The notes under the pieces are model-generated. The model made no database searches, had not been told where the DNA came from, and saw only the letters and a list, made by a program, of their open reading frames with translations. This document shows, piece by piece, positions 1 to 7,248 of a stretch of DNA of 41,071 bases (its first letter is position 1; the number at the start of each line of letters is the position of its first letter). The DNA comes from an uncultured Flavobacteriales bacterium (GTDB taxonomy: Bacteria > Bacteroidota > Bacteroidia > Flavobacteriales_D > Sanyastnellaceae): NCBI GenBank assembly GCA_913041065.1, contig CAJWII010000003.1, forward strand, positions 1 through 41,071, in the 5' to 3' direction. A program made the translations under genes and the position numbers.

Positions 1-438
1 CTGGACCCAGTGTCCACTGAAGTACCGTCGCTGGCCATGCCGCCACAACAGCCAAGTGGCCAGGGGGACGTACAAGGCCACCGGAAGCCAGCCGCCTGGC
101 GAAAAAATTTGAGTGAGGAAATTGACCACAAATCCAATGACGACTGCAGCTGCGGCCTTGGCCATCATGGCCAAGTGGCGGTGATGGGGGCTGCGGTAAA
201 GGCGGTGTGTTGCCCAACCAAACACCAGAGCACCCAACACACTTGCCAAGACGGAATGGCTGATGCCCCGGTGAAACGCCAAGTTGTCGAGTTCGTTCAG
301 GAAATACTGCCCCAGCACATCCATGTCAGGGAGGGTTCCTGCCACAGCTCCCCAGACCATGGCCCGGTTCCCTAGGCGCTTGCCCAGCACCGCTTCTCCC
401 ACCGCCGCACCAAGCACGATTTGTGACAATGAATCCAT
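1..438 (-). CDS. YdjM-like (DUF457 type) inner-membrane protein, 3' end outside window
   Basis: The reverse strand is open from an ATG at 438 to the window edge (146 codons, no stop), so the C-terminus is missing. The start reads MDSLSQIVLGAAVGEAVLGK. After it come a glycine/alanine-rich membrane segment ending in GTLPDMDVL, then FHRGISHSVL, then further hydrophobic segments. The LPDxD and HRGxSHS motifs at these positions are the signature of the YdjM/DUF457 family, which is often labelled a membrane-bound metal-dependent hydrolase. The Asp and His residues could bind metal, but no reaction is established. It is divergent from the paralog array that starts at 482. A near-consensus -7 box (GAAATTTG, positions 449 to 442) ends 3 nt before the ATG. 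The forward-strand reading frame over the same bases looks like a shadow. Family assignment is fairly secure; function is unknown. Confidence 0.8.
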   Translation of the reverse strand, partial: MDSLSQIVLGAAVGEAVLGKRLGNRAMVWGAVAGTLPDMDVLGQYFLNELDNLAFHRGISHSVLASVLGALVFGWATHRLYRSPHHRHLAMMAKAAAAVVIGFVVNFLTQIFSPGGWLPVALYVPLATWLLWRHGQRRYFSGHWVQ

Positions 439-456
439 GTCCAAATTTCGTCGATG

Positions 457-464
457 TACATTGT
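457..464 (+). promoter_or_regulatory. Putative -7 box of the first paralog
   Basis: TACATTGT ends 17 nt before the ATG at 482. The same octamer sits at the same distance (17 nt) before the paralog at 1672. It matches TAnnTTTG only partly, so the support is its conserved position in two homologous genes rather than its consensus quality. Confidence 0.4.
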
Positions 465-481
465 TCCAGAACGTGGTTGCC

Positions 482-1477
482 ATGAAGAAGATCATCCAAA
501 GGACATTTTTTCACATCCTGAAGGGATTCGCACACAAGGCCATCCTCCTTGTCGTGAGTTTGACGGTGGGCATGGCCCCTGTGGTCTGCCAAACCCCGGC
601 CGACGCGGATTCACTGAATGCGGTGGGCTTGTCGTGGAAGGTGGACATGGACGAGTCGCCACGCATTCCAGAAGGTGCATCCACTCGCTACTTCATCGCG
701 CCCTCTGCCTTCCAGATCCAACAAGGTCAAGGTCGCATTCAATCCAATGTTGCCCACAATGTGGTGCACGTGGGGGTGACGGACAGGTTGGCTGTGACGG
801 GCATGGAGGGACGCTGGGCCTCTGGGTTTGGGTTGAAAACGAGTTGGCACATGGGAAAGGGCACCCGGGTCAGCCTTGTGGCCATGGGGCTCGGCAAATT
901 CCCAGCTCCGAGGATGAAACGCCTGTTGTTGTGCGGGCTGGTCGTCACCCGTGGGGACGACGTGAACCACGTGTCCTTCGGCCTCGGCCTCACGAATCAA
1001 GCACTCATGGCGGTGTCAGACCGGACGTATTACAGCGACGAAGCCACAGACGAAGCCCGCAGGATGCTTGACGAGGGGGATTACGGCACCATGGTCAGAC
1101 CACAGTTCAGGTTTAGGAGTCACCAAGCCAGAATGCTGGTGTTCAACTTGTCTCGCATCTGGGAAGTGCGTCCTGGCTTTTGGCTGCTGTCCGAGAATTA
1201 CCTCCTGACCAACAGGTGGTTTGGACATGCCATTGCTGAAGAAAACGACAGAAACTTATCTCCCGAGAATTACCTCATGCGGACTTTCGACGGAGATGCC
1301 TCTTTTCCGGGAGGCAAGGAAGAAGCCTTGGTGTCTTTTGGATGCAGAAGCTATCGCGAGCGCAGTGGGCTGACCTTCGACTATGGGCTTGCAGTGTGTT
1401 ACTCGCAATCGTTGGAATGGTTGTTCCCAATTCCATGGTTCTCCATGGCCTTGGATTTCTCAAGGACCAACCCATGA
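482..1477 (+). CDS. Predicted secreted/outer-membrane protein, paralog 1 (barrel part only)
   Basis: This 331-residue protein has an N-terminal hydrophobic segment (about residues 14-30) and then the linker GMAPVVCQT. I chose the ATG at 482 because it directly precedes the MKKIIQR-type signal sequence and leaves the putative promoter box outside the gene. From about residue 66 it aligns by eye with the proteins at 1672 and 2824. Shared landmarks are TRYFxAPSAxQ, QSNVA, VTRGDD, YYS, SENYLLT, SFGxRSYxxRSG, DYGLA and PWFS. Alternating polar/apolar stretches and a phenylalanine near the C-terminus suggest an outer-membrane barrel. Similar 'RYFFAPSA' proteins occur widely in Bacteroidota without a known role. 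Unlike the protein at 1672 it has no Sm-like module between leader and barrel. It is the most diverged of the three copies. Function unknown. Confidence 0.75.
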   Translation: MKKIIQRTFFHILKGFAHKAILLVVSLTVGMAPVVCQTPADADSLNAVGLSWKVDMDESPRIPEGASTRYFIAPSAFQIQQGQGRIQSNVAHNVVHVGVTDRLAVTGMEGRWASGFGLKTSWHMGKGTRVSLVAMGLGKFPAPRMKRLLLCGLVVTRGDDVNHVSFGLGLTNQALMAVSDRTYYSDEATDEARRMLDEGDYGTMVRPQFRFRSHQARMLVFNLSRIWEVRPGFWLLSENYLLTNRWFGHAIAEENDRNLSPENYLMRTFDGDASFPGGKEEALVSFGCRSYRERSGLTFDYGLAVCYSQSLEWLFPIPWFSMALDFSRTNP

Positions 1478-1481
1478 CACC

Positions 1482-1646
1482 ATGAAAGCCACAGAACAAG
1501 CAAATTCGCGCGGGCTGTTTCGAGTCGTCCTGCTTGTGGGACATGTTGTGGCGGGCATGGCCCCTGTGGCCTGCCAAACGGTTGCGAACTCGGATTCTCT
1601 CGGGGCGACTGGAGGCGCCTCGACTTCAACATTTGGGGTGTTTTAG
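1482..1646 (+). pseudogene. Truncated paralog remnant: leader only
   Basis: A 54-codon frame begins 4 nt after the previous stop. It encodes a signal-peptide-like segment and GMAPVACQTVANSDSLGA, then leaves the family sequence and stops at TAG. Bases 1533-1607 match 2866-2940 in the leader of the gene at 2824 without gaps (69 of 75 identical by eye). The whole barrel is missing: after about 1607 the sequence runs into the promoter region of the next gene. The simplest reading is a deletion or recombination scar left from a former full-length paralog. A short secreted peptide cannot be excluded, but nothing beyond the leader supports one. Confidence 0.7.
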
Positions 1647-1654
1647 TACATTGT
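1647..1654 (+). promoter_or_regulatory. Putative -7 box of paralog 2
   Basis: TACATTGT starts immediately after the stop of the remnant at 1482-1646 and ends 17 nt before the ATG at 1672. Octamer and spacing are identical to those upstream of 482. This conservation is the evidence; it deviates from TAnnTTTG at the last two bases. Confidence 0.4.
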
Positions 1655-1671
1655 CGCTTCAACCTAACCAC

Positions 1672-2772
1672 ATGCTTCACTCATTTCAACGTTCGGCCAT
1701 CCTTTCGGCTATGTTTATTGGCGCCCTCTGTGTTGTGGGGTCGCCGCTGACGCTGCGTGCCCAATCCACCACTTCTGCCGCGGAGAGCGCGTCGTCGTCC
1801 TTATCTAAGAAGTTTCAGGGCCAGTTTGTCAAAATCACCTTGAACGACGGCACCCTCAAGTTTGGGCAACTCTTGGACGCGGACGAATCAAACATCCTCG
1901 TGGACTTGGTGGGGTTGGGCCCCACGTCGATCCCGAAGTACCTGGTGCTTGACATGGCGATTGAAGTCATGGAAGTGGACGAATCGGGCGAGGTCAAAAA
2001 TTTGATAAGCAGCCAAGCCACCCGGTACTTTTTTGCCCCCTCGGCCAATCAGCTTCAAGCAGGCGAGGGGTACTTCCAATCCAACGTGGCACTGAACTCC
2101 GTGAGTTTTGGATTCTCGGACGAATTCACGGCAGGTGCGATGGTTGGGTTTTTGGGAGTCGGAGTGACCGCCAAAGCCGGGTGGAAAGTTGGAGAGAAGA
2201 CCAGTGTCAGCTTGGGCATGCTCGGCGCGGCAGATTTTTTTGGCGAACTGCAGAAACCCTTGGCCTTGGCCTTCATCAATGTGACCCGGGGCGACGACAA
2301 CAAAAACATCACCTTCAATGTGGGGTGCACCAACACGGCATTCAGGCCTGATTACAGGTCTTACTACAGCCCGGGAGCCACCAGCGAAGACAATGGATGG
2401 GCCACCTATTATTATCCCGAGAGCGAGTACGAGCGTTATCCTCGGGCATTGATGCTGAACATCAGTGGCATGGTGCCGTTGACCGAGAGGCGCTGGCTGA
2501 TTACGGAGAATTACTTCGTCACGCAAAATGCGTTCGCCAAGGTTGTGGAGTCACCGTACTATGGATCGGTGCGCGATAACGATTACTTGAACTACATCTA
2601 CACAGGCGATGTTTTTTGGCCCTCTTCCAACGACGACCTTGGCATCCTTTCTCTGGGCGTTCGAAGCTACAGCAGGCGCAGCGGTTGGCTCTGGGATTAT
2701 GGTTTGGCTGCAGTCATTGTAGATGGCTATGGCGTTCCTGTGCCTTGGTTCTCCTTCACCTTGGAGTTTTAA
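1672..2772 (+). CDS. Predicted outer-membrane protein with N-terminal Sm-like module, paralog 2
   Basis: The product has 366 residues. A signal peptide ends near LTLRAQS (about residue 29). Residues 45-105 then read like a small Sm/LSm-type beta module: VKITLNDGTLKFGQL, then a strand containing NILVDLV, then a hydrophobic strand ending in IEVMEVDE. The remaining ~250 residues are the barrel-like domain shared with the neighbours (TRYFFAPSA, VTRGDD, ITENYFVT, LSLGVRSY, PWFSFTLEF). I recall this Sm-like plus 'RYFFAPSA' arrangement from other Bacteroidota hypothetical proteins. This copy therefore probably keeps the ancestral architecture, while the copies at 482 and 2824 lack the module. The start at 1672 is set by the signal peptide; a longer frame would read through the upstream remnant. 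Its 3' end and downstream spacer are repeated 975 bp further on. Function unknown. Confidence 0.8.
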   Translation: MLHSFQRSAILSAMFIGALCVVGSPLTLRAQSTTSAAESASSSLSKKFQGQFVKITLNDGTLKFGQLLDADESNILVDLVGLGPTSIPKYLVLDMAIEVMEVDESGEVKNLISSQATRYFFAPSANQLQAGEGYFQSNVALNSVSFGFSDEFTAGAMVGFLGVGVTAKAGWKVGEKTSVSLGMLGAADFFGELQKPLALAFINVTRGDDNKNITFNVGCTNTAFRPDYRSYYSPGATSEDNGWATYYYPESEYERYPRALMLNISGMVPLTERRWLITENYFVTQNAFAKVVESPYYGSVRDNDYLNYIYTGDVFWPSSNDDLGILSLGVRSYSRRSGWLWDYGLAAVIVDGYGVPVPWFSFTLEF

Positions 2773-2873
2773 CACGGCCTCTCTGGGTCCAACTCCACGA
2801 AGGTTGGTGCACTTTTGCACAGCATGAAGCAAGCACATCTTCTGGGGTTGGCGTGCTGGATGCTCCTTGTGGG
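2731..2873 (+). repeat. Direct repeat copy 1: paralog 3' end, spacer and signal-peptide start
   Basis: It covers the last codons of the gene at 1672, the 51-nt spacer and the first 50 nt of the gene at 2824. It aligns without gaps with 3706-3848, an offset of 975. A stretch from the late spacer through the first ten codons (about 2798-2853) is identical in both copies. The spacer also holds the inverted repeat GTGCA-N4-TGCAC at 2807-2820. Confidence 0.9.
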
Positions 2874-3747
2874 ACAGGATGTGGCGGGCATGGCCCCTGT
2901 GGCCTGCCAGACTGTTGCGATCTCGGATTCTCTTGGGGCGCTTGGAAGCGCTTGGAATGTGGAGTACACGGGCACTTCCAACCAATCCAATCGATACTTT
3001 CTGGCATCTTCAGCGATCCAGTCGAAACAAGGTCAGGGGCACTATCAAACCAACGTTGCAATGAACTCGTTGAGTTACAGCGTGTCGGACAGGGTCACTG
3101 CTGGGGTCATGGTTGGGTTTTTTGGTGTTTGGTTGACCGCCAAGGCCCGATGGCAAGTCGGAAAAAAGACATGCGTCGGCTTGGGGGGGCTTGGTGCGGC
3201 CGATTTTTTTGCCGCACTGCGGCCACCCTTGGCCTTGGGCTTCATCAACGTGACCCAGGGCGACGAAAACAAGAACATCACCTTCAGTGTGGGGTGCACG
3301 AATGCCGCATTTGGGTCTGGTTGGAAGACATACTACAGCCCGGGAGCCCGCCGCGGTGAGAGTGGGTGGTCTGGCTTCTATTTTCCCGAGAGCCGATACC
3401 GTCGTTATCCTCGGGCATTGATTTTGAACGTCAGTGGAATGGTCCCGCTGACCAAGAGACGTTGGCTGATCACGGAGAATTACTTCGTCACGCAGAGTGC
3501 GTTCGGCAAGGTGGTGCAGTCACCGTACAATTCTCCTGTAGAATCCTCGACCTACCTCAACTCCATCTACACAGGCGATGATGTTGTTTGGCCCTCGTTG
3601 TCTGACGACTTGGGCATTCTTTCTTTGGGTGTTCGGAGTTACTTCAGGCGTAGCGATTGGTTTTTTTGGGATTGTGGCTTGGCTGCGGTCGTCCAGGACG
3701 GCGAGGGCTTTCCTGTGCCTTGGTTTTCCTTCACCTTGGAGTTTTAA
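2824..3747 (+). CDS. Predicted secreted/outer-membrane protein, paralog 3 (chimeric leader)
   Basis: The product has 307 residues from the ATG at 2824; an in-frame TTG lies three codons upstream. It is a mosaic of three pieces. The first ~10 codons and the whole upstream spacer match the TonB receptor at 3799. The linker GMAPVACQTVAISDSLGA matches the remnant at 1482-1646. From NRYFLASSA onward it is a close, collinear copy of the barrel of the protein at 1672 (VTQGDE, ITENYFVT, LSLGVRSY, PWFSFTLEF). It has no Sm-like module. Its stop lies exactly 975 bp after that of the paralog, so it very probably arose by tandem duplication. A CACTTTTG element 6 nt before the ATG could serve as the -7 box. 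The protein should be exported; its role is unknown. Confidence 0.8.
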   Translation: MKQAHLLGLACWMLLVGQDVAGMAPVACQTVAISDSLGALGSAWNVEYTGTSNQSNRYFLASSAIQSKQGQGHYQTNVAMNSLSYSVSDRVTAGVMVGFFGVWLTAKARWQVGKKTCVGLGGLGAADFFAALRPPLALGFINVTQGDENKNITFSVGCTNAAFGSGWKTYYSPGARRGESGWSGFYFPESRYRRYPRALILNVSGMVPLTKRRWLITENYFVTQSAFGKVVQSPYNSPVESSTYLNSIYTGDDVVWPSLSDDLGILSLGVRSYFRRSDWFFWDCGLAAVVQDGEGFPVPWFSFTLEF

Positions 3748-3848
3748 CACGGCCTCTTTGGGGCCAACTCCGCGAAGGTTGGTGCACTTTTGCACAGCAT
3801 GAAGCAAGCACATCTTCTGGGGTTGGCGTGGTGGATGCTCTTTTTGGG
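3706..3848 (+). repeat. Direct repeat copy 2: paralog 3' end, spacer and TonB-receptor start
   Basis: Second copy of the 143-bp direct repeat at 2731-2873. Here the repeated signal-peptide start belongs to an unrelated gene, the TonB-dependent receptor at 3799. The inverted repeat GTGCA-N4-TGCAC recurs at 3782-3795. Two different protein families thus share the same promoter and the same first codons. Confidence 0.9.
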
Positions 3849-6183
3849 GAGCACCTGGGCCCAAACCAACCACACCCTGAGCGGGTACATCACGGACGCC
3901 GCCACGGGTGAAACACTCATAGGGGCCACGGTGTGGTCTGAGTCTGTGGGCCAGGGCGTGGCGTCCAACGTTTATGGCTTCTACACCTTGACCCTACCAG
4001 CCGCCACGTACGACGTACGCGTCAACTACATCGGCTACGCCCCGCAGCGGTTTGAGGTCGACCTGACCTCCGAGGACGTCAAGTTCAACGTGGAGTTGGC
4101 GGCAGGGTTGGAGTTGGGCGAGGCGGTCGTGACGGGCGAGCAACAGAACCGCATTGAAGAGCAGGTGCAGATGTCGCGGATGGAAATTCCGATCGACCAA
4201 ATCAAGGCCTTGCCTGCCATCGGCGGCGAGGTGGATTTGCTCAAGACGCTTCAATTGCTTCCCGGGGTGCAATCGGGGGGAGAAGGCACCAGCGGACTCT
4301 ACGTCCGTGGCGGGTCTCCGGACCAAAACCTCATGCTGTTGGATGGGGTGCCGTTGTACAACGTGAGCCACCTGTTTGGGTTTTTCAGCGTGTTCAACGC
4401 GGATGCGGTCAAGAGCATGAGCATCACCAAAGGCGGGTTCCCCGCGCGTTACGGCGGGCGTTTGTCGTCCATTTTGGAGATCAACATGAAGGACGGCAAC
4501 ATGCGGGAGTTTCACGCGGACGGCAACATCAGTGTCATCGCCTCGAAGCTGACCTTGGAAGGGCCGATTGTGAAGGACAAGGCCAGCTTCATGCTCAGTG
4601 CCCGCCGGACTTACCTCGACTTGTTGTTGCGTCCCATCATCGCCGCAGCAACGAGCAAAGATCCGAGTGTGAGCGCCAACCCGGCATACTACTTCTACGA
4701 CCTCAACGCCAAATTGAATTGGCGCGTCGGACCCCGCGACCGGGTGTACTTCAGCGCGTTCTCGGGCAAGGACGACTTCGGGGTGGAGAGCACAGAAACG
4801 TACGATTTTGACGGAGGCAGAGAACGGTCCACCATCGATCTGGGCCTGGACTGGCGCAACCAAATCCAAGCGCTGCGCTGGAACCGTGAAATCGGCCCAC
4901 GGATGTTCCTGAACGCCAGCGCTACGCACAGCGTCTACAACTTCAACACCGGGGTGGATTTCCGCGACGAATTGACTGAAAACGGCGAAACCACCACGTC
5001 TCGGTTCGCGTCGCTCTACCAATCCGGCATCGAAGACTACGGGGCGAAATTCGACATCGACTTTGCGCCCAACGCACGACACTTTGTGCGCGGCGGCTAC
5101 AACGTGACGAGGCACCTGTTCTCGCCCGGCGCGTTGGCGTTGGAATTGGACTTTGGGCAGGAGAACCCGTTGGACACCCTCATCGGCCAAGGCAACGTCA
5201 AAAGCACAGAACAGTACATCTACCTCGAAGACGAGTTTGAACTGTCCCCCAGGTTGAAGGTGAACGCGGGATTGCACCTCTCTGGCCTGTCGGTGCAGGA
5301 CACGTCCTACGCCAGCTTGCAGCGCCGTTTCGCGCTCAATTGGAAATTGGCGCCGGGTTGGGCCTTCAAAGCGAGCTACGCCGAGATGGCGCAGTTCGTG
5401 AACTTGCTTACCAACGAAGGACTGAGCTTGCCCACCGATTTGTGGTTGCCCTCCACCGCGCGCATCCAGCCCCAAGAGAGCTGGCAAGTGGCCGCCGGAC
5501 TGGCCACCTCCGTCATGGACGGCCAAATTGAACTCAGTATGGAGGGATACTACAAGGAGATGGACGGGTTGCTCAGCTACAAGGAAGGGGCGAGTTTCTT
5601 GTCCGATTTGAGCGGAAACTGGGAGGACCAAGTCACCCAAGGCATCGGCAACAGCTACGGTTTGGAGGCGTTGGTCCAAAAGAAGGTCGGCAAGACCTCA
5701 GGTTGGATCGGGTACACGCTCAGTTGGAGCAATCGGCAGTTTGACGACTTGAACAGCGGCGAGTGGTTCCCCTTCACCTACGACCGTCGCCACGACGTGA
5801 GCGTGGTTCTCACTCAGGAATTCAACCCCGAGTGGTCCGCCTCGGCGACGTGGGTGTACGGCACGGGCCGGGCCGTGACCTTGAGCGAATCGGTGTTCAC
5901 GGGCCTCGCCTACGGCAATTATCCCTACACACCTTCCTTTGAAGTGCCGAGCGAACGCAACGCGTTCCGAATGAGCCCATACCACCGGCTCGACGTGAGC
6001 GTGACGCGGGTGAAGCCCGGAAGCGACGGCAACCGCGCTTTGATTTGGAGCGTATACAACGCTTACAACAACCTGAATCCCTTCTTCGCACTGGCGGACA
6101 CCCAGCCTGACGGCACGCGCGTGATCCGCGAGTACGGTTTGTTCCCCATCATCCCTTCTGTCGCATGGCGTTTCCATTTCTAA
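3799..6183 (+). CDS. TonB-dependent receptor with N-terminal carboxypeptidase-regulatory-like domain
   Basis: This 794-residue outer-membrane receptor imports a substrate with TonB energy. A signal peptide (MKQAHLLGLA...TWAQ) is followed by a CarbopepD_reg-type beta domain (about residues 25-105: LSGYITDAATGETLIGATV, FYTLTLPAATYDV, YIGYAPQ). The plug comes next (about 110-235), with LLKTLQLLPGVQ, GLYVRGGSPDQNLMLLDGVP and GGFPARYGGRLSS. A 22-strand-type barrel follows and ends in WRFHF. It overlaps the DUF4249 lipoprotein gene by 19 nt, a pairing I know from many Bacteroidota genomes. There is no SusD-like partner, so this is not a typical glycan SusCD pair. The substrate cannot be read from sequence. 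The start was set at ATG 3799; its spacer and first codons are shared with the gene at 2824. Confidence 0.93.
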   Translation: MKQAHLLGLAWWMLFLGSTWAQTNHTLSGYITDAATGETLIGATVWSESVGQGVASNVYGFYTLTLPAATYDVRVNYIGYAPQRFEVDLTSEDVKFNVELAAGLELGEAVVTGEQQNRIEEQVQMSRMEIPIDQIKALPAIGGEVDLLKTLQLLPGVQSGGEGTSGLYVRGGSPDQNLMLLDGVPLYNVSHLFGFFSVFNADAVKSMSITKGGFPARYGGRLSSILEINMKDGNMREFHADGNISVIASKLTLEGPIVKDKASFMLSARRTYLDLLLRPIIAAATSKDPSVSANPAYYFYDLNAKLNWRVGPRDRVYFSAFSGKDDFGVESTETYDFDGGRERSTIDLGLDWRNQIQALRWNREIGPRMFLNASATHSVYNFNTGVDFRDELTENGETTTSRFASLYQSGIEDYGAKFDIDFAPNARHFVRGGYNVTRHLFSPGALALELDFGQENPLDTLIGQGNVKSTEQYIYLEDEFELSPRLKVNAGLHLSGLSVQDTSYASLQRRFALNWKLAPGWAFKASYAEMAQFVNLLTNEGLSLPTDLWLPSTARIQPQESWQVAAGLATSVMDGQIELSMEGYYKEMDGLLSYKEGASFLSDLSGNWEDQVTQGIGNSYGLEALVQKKVGKTSGWIGYTLSWSNRQFDDLNSGEWFPFTYDRRHDVSVVLTQEFNPEWSASATWVYGTGRAVTLSESVFTGLAYGNYPYTPSFEVPSERNAFRMSPYHRLDVSVTRVKPGSDGNRALIWSVYNAYNNLNPFFALADTQPDGTRVIREYGLFPIIPSVAWRFHF

Positions 6184-7133
6184 CCCGAACAGCATGGGCC
6201 GTGGCGGCCTGCGCGCTGACGCTGACTTCTTGTGACAAGCTGGTCAACGGCGTCGTGAACGAAGTCGAGTTTCCAGAACACGAGCCGCGCTTGGCGTTCA
6301 CCATGTTCCTCGCCCCAGGCGACACCGTCGTGGAGGCCACCATCTACCGCTCTGCTGGGATTTTAGACTCGGCGGGGTCGCAGGCCCTGCAGTGGGCCAC
6401 ACTCAAGGTCTCGCAGGATGGTCAAACGCTGTTCGCAGGCGACTCCTCCCATTGGACAGAGGACGACGTGGAACCCTGGATGCAGGACGCGAACACCTTC
6501 ATGTCAATCGGATTGGACGCGCCCTTGACGTTGGGTGAGGGGCCTGTGGTGGTGGAGGTGGACGCGTCGCCGGAATTCGAGGCCTTGGTGCTGACAGAAG
6601 AGGTGCCAGAGCGCCCCGCCTTCGGGTTTGAGTACGTTCCCCTGGCCGACAGCGTCGATTACGGGTGGGGGGACATGGAATACTTCGACCAAGTCACGTT
6701 GGACTTGTCCAACCGGCCGGGCGTCAGGGACGACTACATGGTCTTCTTGGAGGCCTACTTCGAAGGATCCGAGGACGACGGGAAGTGGTACGCCGAGGGC
6801 GATTTGGCCTTCCCCGATCCCCGGGCCGAGTACAGCTGGAATTGCGGTTGTGTGTTGGTGACCGACAACGGCCAAAACAACATCGACCTGAACAACCTCG
6901 TCTTGGAGATGTACGCAGGTGATGTGGAGGACCCGGACGAGGGAGGTACACAACCCAAACGCATTCGCGTCGTCCGTCCCTCGGCCGATTTGGCCAATTA
7001 TTTGAAAAGCGTGGAGGCTTACTTCAACGCCCAGGGCAACCCCTTTGCGGAGCCCGCAAGCATCCAAGGGAACATCCCAGACGGCTTCGGGATTTTTGGG
7101 CTGAGCAACGCGGCCATCGAGCCGTTGAATTGA
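6165..7133 (+). CDS. DUF4249-type lipoprotein, partner of the TonB receptor
   Basis: The product has 322 residues. The N-terminus has a positively charged start, a hydrophobic core and the lipobox LTSC (Cys near residue 23), so it should be a lipid-anchored envelope protein. The body begins NEVEFPEHEPRLAFTMFLAPGD and continues with VVEATIYRSAGIL, which resembles the start of DUF4249 proteins. The end, with a GIFGLSNAA-like motif, also fits. DUF4249 genes commonly follow carboxypeptidase-domain TonB receptors, and here the ATG lies inside the last codons of the receptor gene (19-nt overlap). This implies co-translation. It probably works with the receptor as a surface accessory or substrate-binding subunit, but the ligand is unknown. 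Confidence 0.82.
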   Translation: MAFPFLTRTAWAVAACALTLTSCDKLVNGVVNEVEFPEHEPRLAFTMFLAPGDTVVEATIYRSAGILDSAGSQALQWATLKVSQDGQTLFAGDSSHWTEDDVEPWMQDANTFMSIGLDAPLTLGEGPVVVEVDASPEFEALVLTEEVPERPAFGFEYVPLADSVDYGWGDMEYFDQVTLDLSNRPGVRDDYMVFLEAYFEGSEDDGKWYAEGDLAFPDPRAEYSWNCGCVLVTDNGQNNIDLNNLVLEMYAGDVEDPDEGGTQPKRIRVVRPSADLANYLKSVEAYFNAQGNPFAEPASIQGNIPDGFGIFGLSNAAIEPLN

Positions 7134-7147
7134 GTGCGGTTTTTCAG

Positions 7148-7162
7148 TTAGAAAGATTCTAA
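7148..7162. promoter_or_regulatory. Palindrome TTAGAA-N3-TTCTAA, candidate operator
   Basis: TTAGAA AGA TTCTAA is a perfect inverted repeat with 6-bp arms. It lies about 42 bp upstream of the -7 box of the FecA-like receptor gene. A related half-preserved copy lies at 7221-7233. The form resembles operators of Fur-superfamily regulators (for example the Irr-type TTTAGAA-N3-TTCTAAA). No regulator gene is in the window, so the identity is an inference. Confidence 0.55.
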
Positions 7163-7203
7163 ATTACCCCAAAAGGGGGAGCGGTGGGCAGAAAAGGTGA
7201 GTC

Positions 7204-7211
7204 TACCTTTG
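7204..7211 (+). promoter_or_regulatory. -7 box of the FecA-like receptor gene
   Basis: TACCTTTG matches the Bacteroidota -7 consensus TAnnTTTG in all fixed positions. With a start point about 4-5 nt downstream, the leader would be about 33 nt. The second TTAGAA element would then cover the first transcribed bases. No clear -33 TTG was seen. Confidence 0.6.
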
Positions 7212-7220
7212 GGGCGTTAT

Positions 7221-7233
7221 TTAGAACGATTCC
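7221..7233. promoter_or_regulatory. Second TTAGAA-N3-TTC element, candidate operator
   Basis: TTAGAA CGA TTCC repeats the left arm, the spacer length and half of the right arm of the palindrome at 7148-7162. It lies between the -7 box and the ATG at 7249, where a bound repressor would block transcription. The imperfect right arm lowers confidence. Confidence 0.45.
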
Positions 7234-7248
7234 ACACACCGAAGCTCC

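Noticed and set aside
10-375. Forward frame of 121 codons
   Set aside because: The reverse strand here encodes a clear YdjM-like protein with LPDxD and HRGxSHS motifs; the forward frame has no recognisable feature.
3180-3670. T7-T8 homopolymer runs in paralog 3 as phase-variation switches
   Set aside because: The runs are short, lie in frame within conserved Phe/Trp codons shared with paralog 2, and no frameshifted allele is visible.
1482-3848. Mobile element as cause of the repeats
   Set aside because: No transposase, terminal inverted repeats or target-site duplications were seen; homologous tandem duplication explains the pattern.
3994-5679. Reverse-strand frame of 561 codons antisense to the TonB receptor
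   Set aside because: It mirrors the codon structure of a well-supported receptor gene and has no family motifs, signal peptide or promoter.
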